Positions 1 to 16,778 of a DNA stretch of 64,000 nt are shown piece after piece. The DNA comes from Bidens hawaiensis (taxonomy: Eukaryota; Streptophyta; Magnoliopsida; Asterales; Asteraceae). The translations under genes and the position numbers were made by a program. Below the pieces are notes generated by a model. That model did not search any database, was not told where the DNA came from, and saw only the letters and a list, made by a program, of their open reading frames with translations. Position 1 is the stretch's first letter, and each line of letters begins with the position of its first letter. Location of the stretch: NCBI GenBank assembly GCA_021521415.1, contig JAIQDT010005472.1, positions 124,001-188,000 of the forward strand. The letters are read 5' to 3'.

Positions 1-6298
<6,298 letters not shown>

Positions 6299-6347
6299 GA
6301 CTATTGATCATGATCCAGCATACTTATCTTCTGTAAATGTTGCATTA

Positions 6348-6357
6348 AATAAATAAA
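6348..6357 (+). promoter_or_regulatory. Polyadenylation signal, aspartic proteinase
   Basis: Two overlapping AATAAA hexamers occur about 50 bases after the stop codon at 6296-6298, followed by an AT-repeat tract. This is the natural 3' end signal for the gene. Confidence 0.55.
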
Positions 6358-6474
6358 ATTATTAAATATATATATATATTATGGAACAAGTACTTAACTC
6401 TTTTTAAATCCATACTAATGTTTATATACTATGTTCGATATTTTGTGGCATTTTTATTGGTTGATTTTGATATG

Positions 6475-7008
6475 TTTAAACGAACCAAACGTTTAGTGAA
6501 CAGTTCGATGGGAAGTTCGTTTATGTTCGTTTGTTTAATAAATGAACGAGCATGAACAAGAAATTCCGTTTGATTAGTTAAGCGAACGGACATTAACAAG
6601 CCCTTATTCGTTCAATTATGTTTGTGAGCGTTCAGTAATGTGTTCACGAACGTTCGTTCATGTTCATTTGTATAAGTTGTTCATGAAAGTTTTTTGTGCA
6701 CTCATTTATTTTCTCTAACCATTTTATATTCTTTAATTTATTATCTTTAACATAAAATAAGAAATTATATTCTCACGTCGTTTTTGCATTGTTTGCATTT
6801 CCTTTCTCATCATTCACATTGATGAATATATCGATCTCAATCTCTAGGCTCTACTGTGTTCGTGAACACATTCATTTCCTTAATGAACGAATATGAACAT
6901 AAAATCTTGTGCGGAAGAGTTCGCGAACCGTTTGTGAACACATTATTTCCTTAACAAGCGAACATGAATAAACCCTTGTTCATGTTCGTTTTGTTCGTTT
7001 ACAGCCCT
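6475..7008. repeat. CGAACA-rich repeat, relative of the intron 5 element
   Basis: Dense AACGAAC/GTTCGTT units in both orientations, ending in GTTTACAGCCCTCC, which resembles the right end of the element at 2476-3029. The left end is unclear, so it may be truncated. It separates the proteinase gene from the LINE remnant. The following 300 bases (7009-7330) hold nothing I can identify. Confidence 0.5.
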
Positions 7009-7330
7009 CCTTTTAAAGGCTAAAATTCAATATCTATTTTGGTAAAAATGTGGGTCAAGATGTATATTTTTGTGATTTTGAAGTTTAATGAAAATTTCTA
7101 GGACCATTTTAATATCATTTATGTTAATCTATCTAGCAACTAATACTTGATTAAACTAACTCATTTAAAGTAGGTCTTAAATGTAATGAAACCAATATCA
7201 TTCGTTAACAAAACTAGTTGGTTGATAAATGTAAATGAGTGCACAAAAATGATTAAATATATCAATAACTTATATGTATATACACGCGTCCTCGTAAAAA
7301 TATACGTATTAAGATAATTTTTATTATATA

Positions 7331-7925
7331 AAGCTTCGGATGGGATGCTGGAAAAGTTAGATAAAATTAGAAGAATTTTTTTTAGAGGTTCGGAGGAAAC
7401 TTGGTCAAGAGTTACCAGGCCGATTAAGAATGGGGGTCTTGGTCTAGGCTCATTACGTGAAACTAACATAGAAGTGCTTGCAAAGTGGTGGTAGAGATTT
7501 GGAAATGAGAAAAATGGGCTATGGAGGAAGCACATTGTTAAATATCAAGGGAGTTAGAAGAATATGGGATTGACCTTGATAATATTATGTAGAGTCTAAT
7601 AAAGGATGTAAGGTTTTGGATAGATTGTTGATGCATTTAGGAGAGATATGTGGACGATGGGGTGGAAGAGAAATAGAAGGGTTTAGAGGTTGTTATTAGC
7701 GTGCCAACCGTTTTGGCTAGGGTTGGGTGAAGACCGGTTAGTTTTGGGGTCTTGATGAAGGAAATGGTTTTACGATGAAGAGCTTAAAAGTAGGGATGAC
7801 GGGGGAACCAGAGGAGTAGCATATTACTAATTTGAGTGGAGCAACTATGTGCCAAGCCGAATGGAAAGTATTCCGGCTTTAGTGGATTTGGTCGAGCGGA
7901 ATGTGTTAGCAGATTTGGTGTGGTG
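7331..7925 (+). pseudogene. Decayed LINE (non-LTR retrotransposon) 3' coding fragment
   Basis: Translating with corrections for many stops and frameshifts shows the region just behind the reverse transcriptase of plant L1-type LINEs: a piece reading RPIKNGGLGLGSLRETN, then KWWWRFGNEKNGLWRKHIV, and near 7850-7900 VPSRMESIPALVDLVERNV, typical of the zf-RVT segment. Frames change repeatedly, so this is an old dead fragment. No poly(A) tail or target duplication is visible. Confidence 0.65.
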
Positions 7926-8287
7926 CCAGGTAAAGGTGGGCAAAAAGATCGATTATCTGAACCGACCTGGAAATCAAATCAAACTGGTTTGAAAAAAAAC
8001 TTCACTCGTATATAATTTAATTAATAAAATGAGAATGCTCTAACACCCGTTGAAATAAAGCTCATTGTATAAAGAATTAGCTGTCAATCAACAGAAAACA
8101 CATGTACGTATTAAAACACTAAAACAACAAAAAGTTAATTCATAAAACGGTGTCGTTTAATGTTAAACACTACATATACATCTATTGATTTACAACTAAC
8201 TATGTTGTTACCTACTTATCTACAACTCATCCTCTACACTCTACAGTTCAACCCACCACCATCTCATCACCTACCGCCACGTGTCAC

Positions 8288-9289
8288 TCACTCATTGATC
8301 CTCACCATAACCCAATCATTTTTACACATCCAATTTGGCATCATCTCAGAGTTGCACACCAACTATTCGATCCTTTGCCTTAAACACTTCGAATCACTTT
8401 CCATCGATTCCCTTGTCGAGTTCCACACCTCTTGATCAAGTATACTCGTTGGCGAACCCGTCGGTCCCATCCCCATCTTCTCCCACTTCATTCTCTCCGA
8501 GTTCTCCTCGAGTTCTCCAATTTCAAGAAACGGGTGCTCGAGAAGCTCCCTCGCGGTCCACCTCCTCCTCGGATCCCGAACCAAACACTTTTATAAAAAA
8601 TCCTTACCTTTTTCCGAAAACCCGTCAGGGATTTTCGGACTTTCGTCATAAAACCCAATTTTAAATAATACAGACCACGCTGACTCATCATTATTAACTT
8701 CTGGCCACGGGGATCCACCAGTAACCATTTCAATCACCGTACATCCCAACGCCCATACATCTGCGGGACACCCCTGGTCCTCCCCTAGCGCCACTTCCGG
8801 CGCCATAAACATCGGCGTCCCGCGAACCGGCGCCACGTCACCCACCCCTTTCGCACAACCGAAATCCCCGATTTTCGCGCCGAATTCGTCGACTAAAATA
8901 TTTCTTCCTTTAATATCACAATGCACTATTCCATTATCATGAATGTACTCCAACCCTTTAACTATGTCTCTTGTGTATCTCGCAACCTCGAACTCGTCTA
9001 ACCCTTTACCACTTCGACGATTAATTATATCAATAACCGAACCGCCTGACATGTGTTGTATAAAAATATTGTACACCATTTTATTATTTTCTCTAGTGGT
9101 GTCACACCCTTTGTAGGATATAACATATGGACTCTTTAATATTGATAAAAAATGTTGTTCCTTTTGTAACGTTTCAACGTGTCGAAAGTCAACGGATTTG
9201 ACCGCGAACACGTCGCCCGAGGTGGAGGTGGCGGTGGTGATGGTCGCGGTAGAGCCGCGGCCGATGACATGGCCTCTAGTCCACTCCAT
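8288..9289 (-). pseudogene. MAPKKK17/18-like (MEKK-type) protein kinase, two premature stops
   Basis: Single-exon Ser/Thr kinase frame of 333 codons from ATG 9289-9287. Kinase motifs are present in order: glycine loop IGRGSTATI, the lysine in FAVKSV, catalytic loop HCDIKGRNIL, GDFGCAK, and GTPMFMAPEV, the activation segment typical of plant MEKK-like MAP3Ks. A TAA at 8593-8591 ends the frame after GKDFL, where the other copy has GAA, and a second TAG at 8365-8363 replaces a CAG. The remaining sequence stays in frame to a TGA at 8290-8288. The first stop removes the last kinase subdomain (with its conserved arginine) and the C-terminal tail. A truncated 232-residue product is possible but probably inactive. 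Related intact Arabidopsis genes act in abscisic-acid signalling. Confidence 0.85.
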
Positions 9290-9510
9290 GTGTTGGTTAT
9301 GTTGTAAGAATATTGATAAGAGTTTGTTAGTGCGGTGTGAAAGAATTGTTTGTTAATAATATGTTGTATGTTAAGTGATACATGTAACATATTTATATGT
9401 GTGTTGTAAAGTGTAAACGTGTGTGGTTGAAAGTTATAAGATAGTTGTATGTATAGGTGGCATATGTTGTGTGTTTCTAGAGTTGACTATAACGGAAGTT
9501 GAAGTTGGTT

Positions 9511-9591
9511 GACCACGTGGCAAAATAATAATAAAGTGTGACAAGTTATTGGGTAGGTTGTGACGGCAGCCAGGTGGCAGGGACACGTGTC
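9511..9591 (-). promoter_or_regulatory. ABRE/G-box motifs upstream of the left kinase copy
   Basis: Two CACGTG cores lie about 225 and 300 bases upstream of the kinase ATG: CCACGTGG (9513-9520) and GACACGTGT (9583-9591 on the complement). The second is conserved in the other kinase copy, the first is altered there to CACGTT. CACGTG(T/G)C is the core of abscisic-acid response elements, matching the hormone response known for MAPKKK17/18; function here is inferred. Confidence 0.5.
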
Positions 9592-9640
9592 AGGTAGATA
9601 CGTATTCAAATTGGAAATAAGTTACCTAAACTAAAACTTG

Positions 9641-10310
9641 TGGGATTAATATTTGGAATGGATAGGTGTCATAATATAGATTACTTTATGTACTTGTAAA
9701 GAAAGAGGTGTTGCTTAAGTGGTTATGATTTTATATTTTTATGATACGTGCAAGTTTAAATATTAATTATTTTGATCATAACAAAACTCAAGGCCAGCAT
9801 ATAATTTTAATTTTTGAAATATATTTATTAGGTTTATTCAAACATCAACAAATAATATTGAGCAAAAAAAAAATGAAAAATGGCCTAGTTTAGTCTATTT
9901 ATGTTTAATTAGGCTAAAAAAATAATTGGCTAGTAACAAATGAAATTGAGCCAAAATAAGTGAAAATTGTCCTAGTTTAATCTTTTTATGTTTAATTGAG
10001 CCAAAAATTTTGAAATCTCAATTTTTTATAGTTATTTTGGTCACTAAAAATTTTGAAGATGGCGCTGACAAAATCTTGAACACGAGCATCGGTGTTTGGG
10101 AGAACAAAGAAGATTGGTTGCAGTTAGACTGTGGCCAAGCAGCTTATCATGGGATAAGAGCTCCGGTAGACTCCCTGTTCCGCTCATCCCCTTCGTCAGC
10201 TCTTTGATCGGGATACTATTACCTAGGTTTGCAACAAGTTCTATGACTGTGGTGACACAAATCAAAAAGAGTTTGAAGATTATTAGAAATCTAATCAAAT
10301 AGTATCTCCT
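9641..10310. other. Intergenic; possible unrecognised gene fragment at 10050-10305
   Basis: Mostly AT-rich. Between about 10050 and 10305 base composition becomes more balanced and a plus-strand frame reads GVWENKEDWLQLDCGQAAY followed by stops after frame changes. It looks like a captured or decayed exon, but I do not recognise a family. Confidence 0.3.
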
Positions 10311-10313
10311 AAA

Positions 10314-10349
10314 CACAACAACAACAACAACAATAATAATAATAATAAT
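10314..10349. repeat. (CAA)n(TAA)n microsatellite
   Basis: Simple run of CAA units passing into TAA units. Confidence 0.9.
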
Positions 10350-10399
10350 CCTTAAAGTATATTTTCTTCAGTAAATATTTCGTAATATGGAGTTCTCCA

Positions 10400-10615
10400 T
10401 TTATCTTTAGTAAACTTTTATTTGACCGAGTACATAATTCAAATACTAGGCCAAGTAGACTGACCAAGAGCCGACTTGGCCAAGCACACCGGCTTCTAAC
10501 CAAGTAATCCAAATTGTAACCTTGGCCGACTTCAACAAACTCGGCTCGGTAAAGATCAAAGGACCAAATAGTCACTAAGTACTCAGCCGTGAAATCTAAA
10601 TTTTACAACCCTACT
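10400..10615. repeat. Partial repeat related to the intron 7 hAT MITE
   Basis: Contains GACCGAGTAC, TTGGCCAAG, CTAAGTACTC and ends in TTTTACAACC, the complement of the GGTTGTAAAA terminus of the element at 3317-3788. Only one end is convincing. Confidence 0.35.
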
Positions 10616-12002
10616 ATATACTATACTGAGAATATATTGATAAAATAAAGTTACTACTAAACTTACCTTTTAAGAATCTAATATTTACACCACCGTCACA
10701 TACCTTTCAATATCATTACATTATCATAACAAAGGGCCCTAATGTGACACGTTTAACACGCTATTTCAAAAACGTGATTATGTTGAGTGTACTTGGTCTC
10801 ACCCAAACAACCTAACTACGTGTCTTATTTCTCTGTCATGTATCCATATCCATTTTTCATATTTTTTTTAATTATATCCATGAGCTCATTATGACATTGA
10901 CATGATACCAAATACTTGCAATACATGTTACATACAAATCTAAGTTACAAATATATTTTTGAATTTAACTTTTTGACATTTTTTACATATCTCATCGATG
11001 GGAAAACTTACAAGTTCATAAACCAAATGCTAGCTAGTATGTTGGCAATCCATATAGTCTCTAGTTGTCATTTTGGTGGGCTGGGGAGACATGTTTATGT
11101 GGAACTTATAGGAGTGTTTTATTTGGTTGGGCTTAGGGATAATTGGTTTGTTACTGGTCAACTACGATGAATGCGGAAACAAGTAAAGTTACTAAACCTG
11201 AGAAACTGTATTTTGCTTTCGATACATTAAGTTTTGTTTAGCCTCGGAGGTGGTTGCGTTTTTAATAAGGTTCAACAGACGTGCATAATAGTTATTCGAC
11301 TCCTAAGAGCCAAAACTTTGTTTTTAGTAGAATTGGGTTTGTTATTCTAAAGAGTGTTGCAGTGCAGCTTGGTGGTCATTTACCTATCACTTTATTGTAA
11401 CCGTGAATGTTTATATAATGATTCACCATTTAAAAAACAAGTGATAGATGAATGAATGAATGAGTTATACCTAAGTCAAGGATCACTAGGGAACCAGAAA
11501 ACTCTATACTGCGAATTTATACATTACGTATAGATAGTATATATATTGCATTGTATTGTATTGTATATGTGTAATATGGAGTTCTCCATTTCCCTCACTA
11601 ATAAGAGTTCTCTTATGACCTTACTCATTTATTTCTATTTGTATTGTGATTTCTCAATTAGGGGTAAATGTAATCCTTCAGGTTTTTTCAAATTACAGGC
11701 CAACTGAAATGATGTTTTACACTGGTTTAAAGTTTATATGATTTCAAAGTATATATGATCGTCATTTGAAAACACTAAAGTATCAACATTGTTGTTTTGT
11801 AATACGACTCATCATTAAGAAACTCATCAACTTTTTACTATCACAGGGCGAAATGCGTTTTTTTAGCCTTGAAAGTTTAACGATGCTTGTTTCGATTTTG
11901 GTTCCTGTATTGACATGAGTAGTTTAATTAGCCTACCAAATTTAGCTTAAAACATTTTAATTTAGTATGAAACGAGTCATGTACAACCTAACTCACTGCC
12001 TC
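10616..12002. other. Intergenic, no gene recognised
   Basis: AT-rich sequence without a credible coding region. Two exact copies of a 21-base word with the inner palindrome ATGGAGTTCTCCAT lie at 10382-10402 and 11571-11591. A short TTGTA-type microsatellite occurs near 11545-11570. Confidence 0.5.
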
Positions 12003-12010
12003 ACTTGAAA

Positions 12011-12586
12011 TAGGGATGGCAATGAGTCGGTTTTGGGTCGGGTTTAGGTATTCTCAAATCCATACCCGGTTATGAAAGTTCATCCCAAACCCATCCCAAA
12101 CCCGTCGGGTTTTAATCGGGTAATTACTAGTCGGATTTCGGGTTTTCTCATCGGGTTTCGGTTTCTTATCGGGTTTTAATAAAATACCCGTCGGGTATAC
12201 CCGACTCAAAACTTGCTAGGTTTCTACCGGGTTTTGACAAAATATAACTAATTGATTACAAATATGGTTACTATAAAGATAAAATGTCACAAATAATTGA
12301 CATAAACAATTGTAGACAAATAATATATTTGGAATATAGTATATATATAATATAATAAACTATATCGGGTACATCGGGTATATAATCGGGTAAATGGGTT
12401 TATGCTATCGGGTAATCGGGTCGGGTAGTCGGGTATATTAGAAATCCCAAACCCGTCCCAAACCCGCGAAAAATTTCAAAACTAATCCCAAACCCGTCCC
12501 AAACCCTAATGGTTCGGGTATTACCCGTCCCATTTAAGTCGGGTTTCGGGTTTTCTCATCGGATTCGGGTTTCATTGTTATCCCTA
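12011..12586. mobile_element. hAT-type MITE with CGGGT-rich interior
   Basis: Terminal inverted repeats TAGGGATGGCAATGA and (complement) TAGGGATAACAATGA match in 13 of 15 bases. Flanks ACTTGAAA (12003-12010) and ACTTGCAA (12587-12594) form an 8-base target duplication with one change. The inside consists of CGGGT/ACCCG units and has no gene. Confidence 0.82.
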
Positions 12587-12666
12587 ACTTGCAATCATAG
12601 ATTAAATGTTTGGATTGTGTGGTATCTATCCTATTACATTTTATGGAATGAAGTGGTTTATTGACT

Positions 12667-12838
12667 GGGCATGTTTGGGGTTGCTTATTTTTTTTTTTTT
12701 GCTATTTTGCTTTTTGAGGAGGCAAAATGTCCAAAATGCAAAATGTCCAAAATGCCCCTCCAAAAGTAACTAAAAGCACATTTTGAACATTTTGCCTCTC
12801 CAAAAAGCAAAAAAAAAAATAAGCAATGCCAAACACCC
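12667..12838. mobile_element. Small fold-back MITE
   Basis: A 172-base near-palindrome: GGGCATGTTTGGGGTTGC plus a T-run at the left is answered by an A-run and GCAATGCCAAACACCC at the right, with GGAGGCAAAATG/CATTTTGCCTCTCC inside. A 3-base repeat ACT flanks it (12664-12666 and 12839-12841). Three-base duplications suit PIF/Harbinger (Tourist) elements. Confidence 0.7.
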
Positions 12839-12843
12839 ACTAA

Positions 12844-14684
12844 GACTGGTCACTATGGTGAGGAGCTTCGAAGCCCCTCCCCGGTGCCACGTCAGAGCCA
12901 CGTGTGCACTGGGGGCTTCAAAGCCCCACCCCAAAGATGCCCCTCAATGGCGACGGGGCTTCGAAGCCCCTTAATTTTTTTTCTTTTTTAATTTAATAAA
13001 ACTAACAAACTAAATAATAAAAATTAAACTTAATTAAACTAAAATACATAAAAAAACATACAAATAGAAAAAAAATACAACTAATTTTCGGCGTCCGAGT
13101 CCTCGTTTGCGTATTTTGCCATTATCCTTTCTTTATTTTTCTCCAAAAACGTCCGCGTGGCCGAATCTAGATGCGAAAGATCCTTTGCGAGGAGCTTGAA
13201 GTCCTTCTCTCGTTGTCGTTCCGATTTAGCCTTCTTTCTTTCTTCATGCATGGCTTTGTATTCTGCATGCATCACTTTTCTTTCTTCGTGTATTATCTTG
13301 AGTTCCTCTTTCGAGTGTTTTTTTTCTCGCGAAATCTTTACGTGCAAGCTCCAAGTTGTCAAACCGTGCGCTCACGTCAGAACTCATCGAGGATGTCGTT
13401 CTAGACGAAGACCCCCCACCTCTAGCCGCCGCCTTGGCCCTTTCTCTTCCTACCAGACATGGCAACTCATCCGATTCATCGAATTGAAAATCGGGATCAA
13501 TCTCTTTTAAGTTAAATTGAGAACGAGCATCCGACGCGGCTTGAGACGGCGATTGATCGGCCAAAGTAGACGTTGTTTTTGACCGTTTGGACGGTCACGG
13601 TGAAGATGTCGGGATCGGATGCCACTTTGGCGAGCTCGTGCATTTCTTCCAAATTTCAAACATCCCCATGCCGAATTGGTGACCATGAAGGCGATTGTAT
13701 TGTTTCAACATATCCTTAAGAAGGTCGGCATCGTTCGTGCCGCTTCCTTTGTTATTCTTAAGGCGAGTGTGAATTGTGGAGAAGTGGTTTATTTTTTGAA
13801 CCATTGCCTTCCATTTGTTGGAGACAGAATCATCCCCGCGGTAGCGACCTCGACCCATTATCCCAAAAAACTTACCACGTATTTCTGCCCAAAATATCGC
13901 GGTGCGTTTACCGTCACCAAACATCGAGTCTTCGGATGAGTCGATCCACGCTTGCGCCAACGCCGCTTCCTCATCGTCTTCCCACTTATTCCTGTCGTAC
14001 AATTTGGTTGGTGTTTGATCGGCAACGAACTTCTTTTTATGGCTTCGCTTGCGACGAACTTGGGGTTCGTCGACTTGGTTTTCGGGAATTTGGGTTTCGA
14101 CAACTTGGGTTTCGGGTGTTTGGGGTGTTTGGGTTTGGGGTGGCGGAGGCATAAACGACATTGGAATTCGATAAAACATATCGTTTGGAGGCATTGCGGG
14201 TACATGTTGGTTGGCAAAGTAAGGGTTGGTAGGGTCATTGTTTGCGAGTAAACTAGCCCACCACCTTTGAGACGGATCCCACGGGTTTGGGTTGGTGTTC
14301 GGGTTTTGGTTAGGGTTTGATCTCGAGCTCGTGTTCTGGTTTGGGTTCAGGTTTGAGCTCGAGCCGGTGAAATTTGAGAAATGATTCATGGTAGAGAGTT
14401 GAGAGTTTTTTGTTATGAAATTTGATAGTATTTGGTATTTGTTTGAGTATAAAACGATAAAATGAGTTAGTATTTATAAATAAAATAAATAGTTTTTTTT
14501 TTTAAAAAAACTAGTCGTTCAAAATGAACGTTGGGGGGGGGGGGACCCACCAAACCTCTCCAAGCGCGCCGGCCGTTTGAACGATGGAAGTAACGGTGCC
14601 CAAGGAACCACCGCGCCCCACTGCGGTGTTCCGCGCCCATCACCCCACGCCACCTCAGCCATGGCCGCCCCATAGCGTATAGTC
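12844..14684 (-). mobile_element. PIF/Harbinger-type element carrying a Myb-like gene, no transposase
   Basis: Inverted ends GACTGGTCACTATGG and (complement) GACTATACGCTATGG with the 3-base duplication TAA on both sides (12841-12843, 14685-14687) define a 1841-base PIF/Harbinger-type element. Autonomous members encode a DDE transposase and a Myb-like partner; here only the Myb-like frame is present, reading on the minus strand, with a possible TATA (TATAAATA) about 85 bases upstream of its ATG. It abuts the small fold-back element on its left. Confidence 0.8.
13081..14389 (-). pseudogene. Myb/SANT-like protein with NAM-associated C-terminal domain, broken
   Basis: Start ATG at 14389-14387. 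Residues 1-90 are Asn/Pro/Gln-rich, followed by a basic RRKRSHKKK patch, then a trihelix/Myb-like domain beginning NKWEDDEEAALAQAWI and passing VSNKWKAMVQKIN to FEIWKKC. The frame meets TGA at 13597-13595 after PTSSP; the same frame continues with ADQSPSQAAS and RARAAARG-type Ser-rich sequence, so one nonsense change (probably CGA to TGA) interrupts it. A second break is a one-base slip in the T-run 13318-13325, after which the conserved charged coiled-coil tail (HEERKVMHAEYKAMHEERKK) continues in another frame to 13081. Such proteins are DNA-binding partners of PIF/Harbinger transposases; some are domesticated. This copy looks dead. Confidence 0.8.
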
Positions 14685-14938
14685 TAAGAATTACTTAAAA
14701 CACCATATTGTACAAGTTTTAAGACAAACTATTAACCCCTAAGAGTTTATAAAATTTAAAACACCAATTGATATCAAAAGTAATTATTTAGTTGTATGAT
14801 TTTTTTTTTAATTTGTCTATGTAGTTAAATGAATCACCTCAAATATGAAGCATTATTGATTTGACTTGTGCTTGTGTTAAAAGTTTGTAGACCCTCAAGC
14901 TTTGGTATCCATCCGATAACTGCATTTTTAATACTTCA

Positions 14939-15430
14939 ACTGGTTATTAACCCGCCGCGTTGCGGCGGCGCGAATTCGGTACGTATCAGTTAGCTTCGTA
15001 ATGATAACAACTTATGGCATAGGCCAAAAAATGTAAACACACGGAATACTATTAACACTCGTATAACTTAGGATTAAAAAAAATATATATTTAAAACCGC
15101 TTGTAGTCGGTTAGTAAAAAAGCCGTGCAATGCAGTTGTGAGTTGATGTAAATTCGGCCGGTATCGGGTTACGACGCTAGAACTAAACCAAAAAATAAGT
15201 TCGTCAACGCGCAAATATAACAAATTAACATACCCAAAGAAACATGCGCGTTTATGTGGCTTATTGACGTGAATTCGGTCGGTATCTAAATTCCGCACCG
15301 AAACCAAACAAAAAAATAAATTCGTCAACGTCCAAATACAACAAAATAACATTGTTTTTTATTTAGTTTAGGTTCGTCATGATACCGAACTAAACCTAAA
15401 AAATGATTTCATCAAGGTAAACACACTTAA
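14939..15430 (-). repeat. Helitron-like end plus degenerate 120-base tandem repeats
   Basis: A strong GC hairpin (CCGCCGCGTTGCGGCGG) at about 14951-14967 sits beside AACTGGTTATTAA, resembling the 3' hairpin end of a minus-strand Helitron, although the terminal CTRR is not exact. To its right, three degenerate units of roughly 120 bases repeat GAATTCGGTCGGTATC ... AAAATAAGTTCGTCAACG. The next 290 bases (15430-15718) carry only an A-rich tract and a weak inverted tRNA-like box B (GTTCGAGTCTCCC on the complement). Confidence 0.45.
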
Positions 15431-15968
15431 AAAAAAAAAAAAAAAAACGCATCTAAACCAAAAACATAAACATTTAAAGCATACAAAAAGAAAAGAACTA
15501 TTTAATCTAACTTCATCAATCTAAAAGCTAGGTGGCAATTAGTCATGTTCAAAATGTAAAAAAAAGAAAAACATAGAACACATAACAGAAATCCACTTGA
15601 CAACTAACTCACGAAGAAGAAAATTAACACAAAAAATGTATATGCTGGTAGGGAGACTCGAACAGGGGCACAGAAAAAGTGTACAGCTTTAAGAAATCAA
15701 ATATAACCATCAGACTAAGGGCCTGTTTGTTTTGCTCTTAATGGGACAATAGATGCATACATCTGATTCGCTCAGATGTGAGGAACATTCTGAGCGTTTG
15801 GCTCATTCAAAATATGCATCTGAATGATTGAAGACCCAACGATTAAGGGGATTTTATTGTGATTTTGCTTATGCGGTTCAATTTCTATGTCTTTCAATTT
15901 TGATTAAGAATCGATTTTGGCGTTTGCTATTTTCCTTTTAGGGTTTAGGGTACATACATGGTGTTTAG

Positions 15969-16360
15969 GCAGGGCCGTCTTTGAGGTATGGCAGGGTAGT
16001 CGACGGCCACAGGCCCGACACCCGGCTAGGCCCGAATTTTTTTTTTTTAATAAAAAATTATATGTATTTTTATCAAAAACATGTGTATAATCAATGTTTC
16101 AACACAATTAAATAACCACTAGCTTGATTTAATGGTAAAGGGGTATGACATCTAACCAAAAGGGTGTGGGTTTTAGTCTTATTTAAGACAATTTTAAGCT
16201 TATTTTTATACAAAAGTTTTTTACACGACTTATATCATAATCAAATAAGCCCATTTATAATTAAATTGTTTAAACTCAACAAAATGTTTCTTTTACTTAA
16301 GGCCCAAAAAAGAGTTCGTCTTTGGCCCAAAAATCTTTTCGTCTTTTCGAAGCCGGCCAT
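15969..16360. mobile_element. hAT-type MITE nested in the larger element
   Basis: Begins GCAGGGCCGTCTTTGAGG, the CAGGGCCG-type end common in hAT elements, and ends with the inverted CGAAGCCGGCCAT. The 8-base duplication GTGTTTAG is exact on both sides (15961-15968 and 16361-16368). Related to the decayed copy in the proteinase intron at 4273-4489. Confidence 0.85.
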
Positions 16361-16752
16361 GTGTTTAGGTAAACATCGTATCTGGGTTTTCAATTGGGTT
16401 ATCAATTTCATCTTCTACAGGAACATGAAATATGTCTAGTCGAATTTGCAATTATAATAGGTATGATTATTGTTTGAGTTTGGGGACCTTCAATTGCATA
16501 TAGTTAGCAAGAACACAAATCCGATGAACCATGGACTGATAATTGGTCTCATCTGTAGTACCTACATTAGAATACGAGTCCACAGTTGGGTTTTTTTTAG
16601 TGTTTTACTCTATGCGCTCTGAAATTAGGCTTCCGTTATTTTGCGGTTTCATTAAGATGTTTATTGATAGTTGAAGATATTAAACATCAATTGCATAGAC
16701 CCATTCGAGGTGCATAAAAAACATGGTTTATGAATCGAACCAAAACAGTTAT

Positions 16753-16778
16753 GGCGCGTTGCGCCGGGAATTTACTAG
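16753..16778 (+). other. Helitron-type 3' terminus
   Basis: Perfect hairpin GGCGC-GTT-GCGCC followed nine bases later by CTAG and then T, the canonical Helitron 3' end (hairpin, then CTRR, inserted before T). The matching 5' TC end was not located, so the element boundaries remain open. Confidence 0.55.

Larger units (their letters stand above)
8040..9640 (-). repeat. Left arm of an inverted segmental duplication carrying a kinase copy
   Basis: On the minus strand this stretch aligns by eye with the plus strand of 25440-28080: promoter (for example CACGTGTCCCTGCCACCT), complete kinase coding region, 3' flank with ATGAGTTGT and AAACG-CACCGTTTTA-like sequences. The right arm contains an extra transposon (27055-27999) absent here. 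Identity falls off beyond about 9640 and below about 8040. Confidence 0.8.

Noticed and set aside
8160..8664. Ser/Pro-rich plus-strand frames opposite the left kinase copy
   Set aside because: Antisense shadows of the kinase C-terminal region; the same shadow appears opposite the right copy.
10010..10316. Two overlapping short frames as a real gene
   Set aside because: Neither frame has a supported start, splice sites or recognised family; kept only as a possible fragment.
13157..14251. Several plus-strand frames opposite the Myb-like gene
   Set aside because: Shadows of the minus-strand gene; no motifs of their own.
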